NCBI GenBank assembly: GCA_903904815.1
Contig: CAIVDU010000036.1
Location: forward strand, 62,001-126,000
Direction of reading: 5' to 3'
Origin: an uncultured Armatimonadota bacterium
GTDB taxonomy: Bacteria; Armatimonadota; Fimbriimonadia; Fimbriimonadales; Fimbriimonadaceae
Length of the DNA stretch: 64,000 bases
Part shown: positions 27,233 to 33,918 of the stretch, piece by piece
Position numbering within the stretch: the first letter of the stretch is position 1
Layout of the letters: each line of letters opens with the position of its first letter
Notes under the pieces: model-generated
Databases searched by the model: none
Told to the model about the DNA's origin: nothing
Seen by the model: only the letters and a program-made list of their open reading frames with translations
Translations under genes and position numbers: made by a program

Positions 27233-28711
27233 ATGCTCGAAGCACGTGCGCTTACCAAGCGCTACCCTGGCGTTACGGCGCTCTCCGAGGTCGACTTCTC
27301 AGTCGGCCCTGGAGAGGTCGTCGCCTTGATCGGGGAAAACGGCGCCGGAAAATCGACCCTGATCAAACTGTTTGGCGGATTGGTACAGCCTGACGGAGGA
27401 GAGATCCTTTGGAACGGAAAACCGATCCAAATCACCAGTGTCGGTGTTGCGACCCAACTGGGAATCGGGGTGATTCACCAGGAACTCTCAAACCTGACCA
27501 ACCTCGACGTCGCCGGTAACGTCTTCCTTGGCCGCGAGCCACGCAAATTCGGTTTCCTTGTGGATCGCAAGTTGATGATCCAGCACACCGAAGAGTATCT
27601 TCGCCCGCTAGGTCTCGACCTGTCGCCAGTGACGCCCCTTTCCGAACTCTCGATCGCGCGTCAACAGATGGTTGAGATCGCAAAGGCGCTCTCTCTGGAA
27701 GCAAAAATATTGATCATGGACGAGCCTACGTCCAGCTTGACCTCGGGCGAGACGGCTCACCTTCTGAAGCTTATCGACGACCTTCGAAGTCGAGGCGTTG
27801 GCATTGTATACGTCTCTCACCGCCTCGATGAGGTGAAGGCGATTGCCGATCGAGCCATCGCCTTCCGAGATGGCAAGAACGCGGGCGCCCTCTCGAAGGA
27901 GGAACTGACGACTGAGAACATGGTTCGACTGATGGTCGGACGGGATATTCAGCGCCAGTCTTCGCGCGGCTTTGTCGCGACCGAGTCTCGCCTTGTCGTG
28001 AATGGACTCCGAACAAAGCGGTTTCCAAACCGAGAGATCTCGTTCACGGTAGGGAAGGGAGAAATCGTCGGCATTGCCGGTTTGGTTGGCGCGGGCCGCT
28101 CGGAAGTCGCTCAGGCGATCTTCGGCGTGGACGAACGGGTCGGAGGGACGGTAGAACTCGATGGGGTGGCGTTGCCCTCGGGATCTCCCAAAGCCGCGAT
28201 TGAGCGCGGACTCTATTTGGCTCCGGAAGACAGAAGAAAAGAAGGCCTGATCACTGCGATGACCATCCGAGAGAACGTGACCCTGCCTGGAATGGCTCGG
28301 TACTCAACCATCGGCCTCATCCGGTCAAAAAAGGAGAGCGAAATCTCCGTCTCGATGCGAGAACGGCTTCGAATCAAAGCGCCGTCCATCGAATCGCAAG
28401 TGAGTGGACTGAGTGGCGGCAATCAGCAAAAAGTTGTCTTAGCCAAGTGGCTGTCGCTTAACCCCAAGGTCTTAGTTTTTGATGAACCTACACGGGGCAT
28501 CGACATCGGCGCGCGCGCCGAAATCTACGATTTGATGCGTTCGCTGGCGGCAGAAGGAGTCGCCATTCTGATGATTAGCAGTGACATGGAGGAAGTATTG
28601 GGATTGAGCGACCGAGTCGTAGTCATGCACGAAGGTTCGCTGTCGGGCGTGTTGCCGCGAGATGCGGCCACTGAAGAAGCGATCATGCACCTGGCGGTGG
28701 GGAGTGCTTAA
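27233..28711 (+). CDS. Sugar ABC transporter ATP-binding protein (RbsA/XylG-like)
   Basis: A 492-residue double ATPase that starts directly after the binding-protein stop (no gap). Domain 1: Walker A GENGAGKST, signature LSIARQQM, Walker B ILIMDEPTSSL. Domain 2: degenerate P-loop LVGAGRSE, signature LSGGNQQK, Walker B VLVFDEPTRGID. It is paralogous to the rhamnose ATPase at 6434-7948 but clearly different in sequence. It powers the importer with the binding protein and the single permease downstream. Sugar specificity is not visible. Confidence 0.9.
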   Translation: MLEARALTKRYPGVTALSEVDFSVGPGEVVALIGENGAGKSTLIKLFGGLVQPDGGEILWNGKPIQITSVGVATQLGIGVIHQELSNLTNLDVAGNVFLGREPRKFGFLVDRKLMIQHTEEYLRPLGLDLSPVTPLSELSIARQQMVEIAKALSLEAKILIMDEPTSSLTSGETAHLLKLIDDLRSRGVGIVYVSHRLDEVKAIADRAIAFRDGKNAGALSKEELTTENMVRLMVGRDIQRQSSRGFVATESRLVVNGLRTKRFPNREISFTVGKGEIVGIAGLVGAGRSEVAQAIFGVDERVGGTVELDGVALPSGSPKAAIERGLYLAPEDRRKEGLITAMTIRENVTLPGMARYSTIGLIRSKKESEISVSMRERLRIKAPSIESQVSGLSGGNQQKVVLAKWLSLNPKVLVFDEPTRGIDIGARAEIYDLMRSLAAEGVAILMISSDMEEVLGLSDRVVVMHEGSLSGVLPRDAATEEAIMHLAVGSA

Positions 28712-29663
28712 GAAGTTTGGAAAAGAGCTTGGCGTCTTCGTCCTGCTCGTCGTCCTTTGCACTGTCGTCGATGTTCTGAACCATCGATTCCTAGGAATTC
28801 AGAACTTACAGAACATGGGCCGCTTGGTCGGCATGTACGGAATTTTTGGAATCGGTGCGGCGATGGTCATCATCACAAGCGGAATCGACTTAACAGTAGG
28901 TTCGATGCTCGCCCTTCTGGGAATCCTCTTGTCGATTGCCATGATGGAGAAGCACTGGCCGTCTCCGTTAGCTGCGCTCGCGATACTCGTCGGTGGCGGC
29001 GCCTTGGGCGCGATTCATGGATTCTTGATCACCAAGGTCAAGCTTCAGCCGTTCATCGTCACTCTGTGCGGACTGCTCCTCTATCGAGGACTTTCTCAGT
29101 TCGTTGCGAAGGACGAAACCAAGGGATTCGGCGACTCGACCGCGCTTGGTTGGTTGTATACGGCATCCAGTGGAGACATCCTCGGTGTCCCCGTCCCCTT
29201 TCTGATCTTGATCGTGGTCGCCATTGTGTTCGGTGTCGTGCTCCACTACTCCGTTTTCGGGCGATATCTTTACGCGGTAGGACGTAACGAAGAGGCCGCG
29301 CGATACTCGGGAATCGATACCAAGAAGGTTATCGCCGGGGCGTACGTGATTGCCGGATTCTTGACTGCGCTCGCCGCGATCTTAATCGCAGTCGACACCG
29401 GATCGATCTCCCCATCGAGTCACGGAAACTCCTATGAACTGTATGGCATCGCAGCAGCTGTCCTTGGCGGATGTTCGCTCAAGGGTGGAGAAGGCTCCAT
29501 CATCGGCGTGCTGTTGGGCACGGCGCTTCTGCAGGTCTTGCAGAACTTAGTCACCCTTCTCGGAATCCCCAGTTCACTCAACTTTGCTGTACTTGGCGCC
29601 GTCATCCTCATCGGCGTGACGATCGATCAGTTGGTTCACCAACGATCGGGTTCCAAACGGTAG
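28704..29663 (+). CDS. Sugar ABC transporter permease (RbsC-like)
   Basis: A BPD_transp_2 permease of about 319 residues. I start it at GTG 28704, inside the end of the ATPase gene, giving a basic VLKKFGKELG end before the first helix. The upstream in-frame ATG at 28662 would add a hydrophilic 14-residue stretch that overlaps the ATPase coding frame. Typical features: IGAAMVIITSGIDLTVGSML, YAVGRNEEAARYSGIDTKKV (coupling region) and YGIAAAVLGGCSLKGGEGSI. Only one permease is present, so the channel is probably a homodimer, unlike the rhamnose system. A strong terminator follows. Confidence 0.88.
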   Translation: MLKKFGKELGVFVLLVVLCTVVDVLNHRFLGIQNLQNMGRLVGMYGIFGIGAAMVIITSGIDLTVGSMLALLGILLSIAMMEKHWPSPLAALAILVGGGALGAIHGFLITKVKLQPFIVTLCGLLLYRGLSQFVAKDETKGFGDSTALGWLYTASSGDILGVPVPFLILIVVAIVFGVVLHYSVFGRYLYAVGRNEEAARYSGIDTKKVIAGAYVIAGFLTALAAILIAVDTGSISPSSHGNSYELYGIAAAVLGGCSLKGGEGSIIGVLLGTALLQVLQNLVTLLGIPSSLNFAVLGAVILIGVTIDQLVHQRSGSKR

Positions 29664-29683
29664 CGGAGTCAATCCATAAAGAC

Positions 29684-29723
29684 AAAAGCCCCTCGACGCG
29701 AAAGGCGTCGAGGGGCTTTTTTT
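29684..29723. terminator. Bidirectional intrinsic terminator
   Basis: AAAAGCCCCTCGACGC (29684-29699) pairs with GCGTCGAGGGGCTTTT (29705-29720) around the loop GAAAG. A run of seven T follows on the plus strand, and the A run gives the matching T tract on the minus strand. It lies between the convergent permease and glycoside hydrolase genes and can serve both. Confidence 0.88.
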
Positions 29724-29737
29724 GTTTAAGTGATCGA

Positions 29738-31504
29738 TTACTCGAACCGAATGTCGTCGAGATAGATCGTGACCGGAGCGCCATTAGCTTTGAGCGTCAT
29801 CACGAACCCGGTCTTGATCCGAGAGAGATCCTTACCGGTCAAGGGAATCGAAAACTGCTGCCAATCTCGATTGATCGTGGGTTCTGGCAACTTAGCGATG
29901 GTCGTGTCGTAATAGGTCTTGTCCGCGGCGATGAGGCCGACTCCAAACGAGGCCGATTCTCCCCCTTTGGCCCCGCGAGCCCAGAAGGTCAACCGAGTCG
30001 CCCCTTTAAGGTTGTACCCACCGGGTTTGTCCCCCCAGTCGTTGGCCGGACTTTGCCAGGCAATTGAACCCCAACCGTTCGACTCCTTAAGGTCGAAGCG
30101 AATACAGGTGGATCCTGATCTTGGAGTCTCCGTATTGGCCAAATCGATCTTCATCGACTTCGCGTCCCCCATCCACCCGGAGGCGAAGTAGCCCATCGGC
30201 TTGTCGTTGTCTTGGTAGACGTAAAACGGCAATGGCGTGGCGTCGGTCTCTGGCTGGCTGGAGTCCTTCTTCACGTGAAGGGCGATGTTCCCAACCGCCC
30301 CGTTGCCGTGGCTGTCCGAGACATACGCGAATAGGCGGTAGCCGGTCGACTCCTTCGGCATTTTTACTTCTGCGCCCTTCAGCGTCCCTGAAATGATCGC
30401 GTCGGGATAGGTCGGCGGAACCGCTTCGGATGCGCCATTGTTGCCGTAGGCCGACGTCTCTCTTTGGAGGACCCACTTTACGGAAATCGGATCTCCTTCC
30501 GGATCGCTCGCGGTCAATTTAGCGTGGATGGTGGCGCCTGGGGTGACATCGTCCGGGTCCGAGATGCTCAGGCTGTCAATTCGAGGACACTTGTTCGTCG
30601 GCGCTTTGCCGGACCAGAGTTCGGTCATCGAGTCAACCGGCCCTAGCTTCGCGCCCCCGGGAAGCAGCATTCCGAACCAGGTCGCGGTCGCCTCTTGCTT
30701 GTTTCCCCACGTGAAAGCGTAGGATCCAAGGCAGAGCCCGGGAGCTCCGGTGACCGCCTTCTGGTAGACGTTTCGATAGATTTCCGCTTTCTGAGTACTG
30801 GTCGGTTCAGCCGCTGCGCCCCAAGAACTCTTTGGCAATTCCCACACGCCGGGAGGGCCGAATTCGGTCATCACGTAGGGCTTGGTTCCTCCGATGGCCC
30901 GATACCGATCGGGTATGGAGGCTCCGCCGCCATAGCTATTGATGCCAATGACGTCGATATCCGGGCAATACCGATTGATGCTGGGGACCTTTTTCCCGCC
31001 GATCTCCGCAATCACGGTCATCGTAGGATGGAACGGGTCTGTGGTTTTGGCGAAGCGGGCGATATCCTCAACTGCTTTCCAAATCAGGGGGCTGTCACCG
31101 GCGCCGTACCCTTCCATTTCATTCCCGATCCCCCACATGAGAACTGCAGGATGGTTTCGGTACTTGAGGATCGCTTGTTTGGCCATCTCGAACTGTTGAG
31201 CAACCATGGAAGCGTTGTCATAGTGGAAGCCCTGCTCCTCATGGCCCAGCCAGATTCCTATGGTGACCTTGAGGCCAAGCCGCTGAGCTTCGTCTAGTTG
31301 GTTATCGAGGTTGTCTGAGCCCCAAGTCCGGAAGGAATTTGCTCCACAACTGGCCAAGAGAGATTTGGAGCCATCTCCGCCTGAGCCTTTGATCAGGAAC
31401 GGCTTTCCGTTGACAAGAAGCTGAAAACCAGAACTGAACGCAGCCACTTTAACGTGCGCTGGCCCATCGATGGGTGGATGATCGACGACGATCGGAAGGA
31501 GCAT
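29738..31504 (-). CDS. Glycoside hydrolase, GH2-type TIM barrel with C-terminal carbohydrate-binding domain
   Basis: About 588 residues from the ATG at 31504. The TIM barrel (about 25-300) starts FQLLVNGKPFLIKGSGGDG-like, then shows CGANSFRTWGSDN, HPAVLMWGIGNEMEGYG with the probable acid/base Glu (N-E-M), and KPYVMTEFGPPGVWEL with the probable nucleophile Glu (T-E-F). The following region is an Ig-like domain (DPDDVTPGATIHAKLTASDP), and the last 170 residues resemble a CBM11-like sandwich. I choose 31504 over ATG 31537 because GAAAGAG lies 8 nt upstream of it and because 31537 sits inside a perfect palindrome. No signal peptide is visible from either start. Substrate unknown. Confidence 0.75.
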   Translation of the reverse strand: MLLPIVVDHPPIDGPAHVKVAAFSSGFQLLVNGKPFLIKGSGGDGSKSLLASCGANSFRTWGSDNLDNQLDEAQRLGLKVTIGIWLGHEEQGFHYDNASMVAQQFEMAKQAILKYRNHPAVLMWGIGNEMEGYGAGDSPLIWKAVEDIARFAKTTDPFHPTMTVIAEIGGKKVPSINRYCPDIDVIGINSYGGGASIPDRYRAIGGTKPYVMTEFGPPGVWELPKSSWGAAAEPTSTQKAEIYRNVYQKAVTGAPGLCLGSYAFTWGNKQEATATWFGMLLPGGAKLGPVDSMTELWSGKAPTNKCPRIDSLSISDPDDVTPGATIHAKLTASDPEGDPISVKWVLQRETSAYGNNGASEAVPPTYPDAIISGTLKGAEVKMPKESTGYRLFAYVSDSHGNGAVGNIALHVKKDSSQPETDATPLPFYVYQDNDKPMGYFASGWMGDAKSMKIDLANTETPRSGSTCIRFDLKESNGWGSIAWQSPANDWGDKPGGYNLKGATRLTFWARGAKGGESASFGVGLIAADKTYYDTTIAKLPEPTINRDWQQFSIPLTGKDLSRIKTGFVMTLKANGAPVTIYLDDIRFE

Positions 31505-31535
31505 CGGTAGCACTCTTTCAGTGTGACCCAACTTC

Positions 31536-31553
31536 ATCCGAAACGTTTCGGAT
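31536..31553. promoter_or_regulatory. 18-bp perfect palindrome, LacI-family-like operator
   Basis: ATCCGAAACGTTTCGGAT is a perfect 18-bp inverted repeat with a central CG, the core GAAACGTTTC being typical of LacI/GalR-family operators (PurR, CcpA and related sites have similar cores). It lies in the 75 bp between the serine hydrolase stop and the GH start at 31504. No LacI-type gene is in the window. Confidence 0.6.
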
Positions 31554-31579
31554 TTCTCTTTTAGCTTGGACTCAGGAAC

Positions 31580-33034
31580 CTATTGACTCTGGATTCGGCC
31601 CGAAAATTCGGCTCCTTCTGGCTCCCCAAATCGCCCGTTGTACCGAGTCTTGACTCGAAGTGCCTCTCCGTCAAAATCGAACTCCCAGTTGACTCGGAAC
31701 GGTGAAGCGACGTCATGAAACTCGACTAAGAGCGTAGCTCGGTCGCTCCAGGCAGCCTTCCCGGCCACCGGCCCGGGTCCTTCCCCGCCCAGTTTGGCCT
31801 CAGAAAAAATCCAGCCTTCGAGTCCCGCATGGTACGCGAGTTGTTCGGTCTCGGATTGGAAAACTAGCTCAAGAACTTTGTCAATCTTACGGACTGTCCA
31901 AGCGCCTTGGACTGGCGATGAGGTGTCTGCCCTAAATATGCGCCCGAGGAAATCGACTGCAGAACTTGAATCACCTCGGGGTCCGGGAAGTTGAAGCGTA
32001 GCAAGCCTTTCAATGAGCGAGGAGTTCTCAGTCGACACCGGTTTGTCATCCAGCCCGGAGAGGACCTTCTCCCACAAGGCGGTTAGAATCACTTGCATGT
32101 TGTTGGCCGAGGACGTCATCGCCACCACGAGGTCTTGTTCCGGACACACAACGCAAAACTGTCCGAACGCGCCATCCCCTCGGTAGGCGCCATGTTGGCA
32201 CTGCCAGAACTGGAATCCGTACCCGAGTCGCCAGTCCAACTCTCCGCCCTCCTCATTCGAAATCTGTTTCGAAGTCGCCTGGGAAATCCAATCTTGAGGG
32301 ACCAACTGCGTTCCGTTCCAGAGGCCCCGCTGGAGATAGAGCTGTCCGAACTTCGCGATCGACTCGGTCGTGAGGCTCAAACCCCATCCGCCGACGCTCG
32401 TGCCGTCAGGCGAGCGGTGCCACACTGGTCGTTCGATTCCGAGTGGAGTGAACAGACGCGGCATCAGGTAGTCCAACAAGTCTTCTCCTGAGACGCGGTG
32501 CACAATAGCCGAGCACATGAATGTTGCGATTGAGCTATAGCGGAATCGAGAGCCAGGTGCGGCCGTCACCGGCTGAGCGAGAAAGTCTCTTACCCAGTCA
32601 CTGTCTTCGTCCCAACTAAGAGTTGTCCGATCGGACTCTTCCTGCCCAGTAGACATCGTCAGCAAGTGTCTCACCGTCATCGCGGCAAGATGGTCGCTGA
32701 CGACGGGAGGAAGTTTGTCGGGGAAAAACGACACAACCGGCGCGTCGAGGTTCAACAGACCTTCCGCAATCGCGAGCCCAATCGCCGTAGAAGTAAAACT
32801 CTTGCTCAACGAATAGAGAAGGTGAGGCGTTTCCGCGCGATAGGGATACCACCAACCCTCCGCCACGACATTGCCATGTCGCAGCACCATCAGGCTATGG
32901 AGTTCGACGCCAGCTGACTCGATGGCGTCGAGAAAGGCCCCAATTGCGGCTGGTGAGACCCCTTGGGCCTCCGGGTATGACCTCGATAGCACGTAGTGCG
33001 GGGCAGCGTTCGACTCTGAAGCTCGGAGACTCAT
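31580..33034 (-). CDS. Serine hydrolase, beta-lactamase (class C/penicillin-binding) family
   Basis: About 484 residues. From ATG 33034 the N-terminal 350 residues form the beta-lactamase/transpeptidase fold. LLYSLSKSF carries the S-x-x-K active site (Ser75, Lys78), and FRYSSIATF is the equivalent of the Y-x-N motif. HG-type third motif positions are around YRGDGAFGQFC. The rest is a small C-terminal domain of the type found in putative esterases (x-VRKIDKVLELVFQSETEQL-). No signal peptide is seen, so it may be cytoplasmic, or the true start may be elsewhere. It is just upstream of the GH gene on the same strand. Candidate activities are esterase, D-aminopeptidase or peptidase; true beta-lactamase activity is not implied. 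Confidence 0.8.
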   Translation of the reverse strand: MSLRASESNAAPHYVLSRSYPEAQGVSPAAIGAFLDAIESAGVELHSLMVLRHGNVVAEGWWYPYRAETPHLLYSLSKSFTSTAIGLAIAEGLLNLDAPVVSFFPDKLPPVVSDHLAAMTVRHLLTMSTGQEESDRTTLSWDEDSDWVRDFLAQPVTAAPGSRFRYSSIATFMCSAIVHRVSGEDLLDYLMPRLFTPLGIERPVWHRSPDGTSVGGWGLSLTTESIAKFGQLYLQRGLWNGTQLVPQDWISQATSKQISNEEGGELDWRLGYGFQFWQCQHGAYRGDGAFGQFCVVCPEQDLVVAMTSSANNMQVILTALWEKVLSGLDDKPVSTENSSLIERLATLQLPGPRGDSSSAVDFLGRIFRADTSSPVQGAWTVRKIDKVLELVFQSETEQLAYHAGLEGWIFSEAKLGGEGPGPVAGKAAWSDRATLLVEFHDVASPFRVNWEFDFDGEALRVKTRYNGRFGEPEGAEFSGRIQSQ

Positions 33035-33297
33035 GAATTTTAAGTTACCTGGCAGCCAACGTGAGTGGCCAATCGCCACCGGGAATGAAAGTATGTTGCT
33101 CGGACAGCCAACCGCAAGCTGTCATGTTAGAGCGGCCGGAGAGTTGGGCCCCTCACCACTACCAGGGCGAAGAACCACTTGTGAGAAAACCGCCGTGAAT
33201 TGATTGCAAAAGCAGCCTCGACCTTCCGACTATTTAATGTGGGCTCGTCGCTGACGAGCTCGTCCCGTATTTTGATCGGAGAATCGAACAAATAACC

Positions 33298-33699
33298 ATG
33301 AGTGTCTTTTGCGGAGATGGAGCCAGAGTGTTGGTGGCCGAGGACAATTTGGTCAACCAAAAGATCGCCCGAAAGATTCTTGAGCGATTTGGTTGTACGG
33401 TTGTTTGTGCTGGCGACGGCGAAGAAGCGCTTTCCCTTTGGGAGTCGGAGTCGTTCGATATCATCCTTATGGACGTTCAAATGCCCCGGGTGGACGGGCT
33501 GGAAGCGACTCGACAACTACGTAAACTCGAGGCCTTGAGGGGCACTCGTACCCCAGTGATCGCTCTGACTGCCAACGTCATGGCCGAAGACATTGCCAAG
33601 TGCCGCCAAGCCGGCATGGACGGACACCTTCCGAAGCCGTTTCTCGTGGAGGACGTTCAGTCCACCATCGACTTCTGGACTGTTCGGCGCGCGGCGTAA
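33298..33699 (+). CDS. Stand-alone response-regulator receiver domain
   Basis: A 133-residue CheY-like receiver. RVLVAEDNLVNQKIARKIL gives the acidic pocket, ILMDVQMPRVDGLEATRQL the phosphorylation Asp, then TPVIALTANV and HLPKPF with the conserved Thr and Lys. The wording EDNLVNQKIA is typical of receivers fused to hybrid histidine kinases, yet here the frame closes with a stop 60 nt upstream of the ATG and there is no output domain. It may be a diguanylate-type or phosphorelay receiver working with an unlinked kinase (the kinase at 365-2521 is a possible partner), or the remnant of a hybrid kinase. No gene precedes it on this strand for a long distance. Confidence 0.8.
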   Translation: MSVFCGDGARVLVAEDNLVNQKIARKILERFGCTVVCAGDGEEALSLWESESFDIILMDVQMPRVDGLEATRQLRKLEALRGTRTPVIALTANVMAEDIAKCRQAGMDGHLPKPFLVEDVQSTIDFWTVRRAA

Positions 33700-33873
33700 C
33701 CCGTTCGCCGATTCGACCTTCGTTGACGTAGAATCGATTCCGATGCAAGTTCGCGCAGTGGGTAAAGACCGAACTTACGACGTGTGAAGGCAAGCAATAT
33801 CACGTCGTGCCACCAAGACTTAGCCCTGTTCAGGGAGCCGCGCTTTGGGCGCTTCGGCGAGCCGGAGTGGACG

Positions 33874-33904
33874 TCTCGGAGCGCGTGAAGCAGGCGCTCC
33901 GAGA
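33874..33904. other. 11-bp-stem hairpin downstream of the metalloprotease
   Basis: TCTCGGAGCGC (33874-33884) pairs perfectly with GCGCTCCGAGA (33894-33904) around a 9-nt loop. It lies 15 nt beyond the metalloprotease stop (minus strand) but lacks a T tract. It could be a weak or Rho-assisted terminator, or an mRNA 3' stabiliser. I see no gene in 33700-33918. Confidence 0.4.
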
Positions 33905-33918
33905 TACATCTGACAAAG

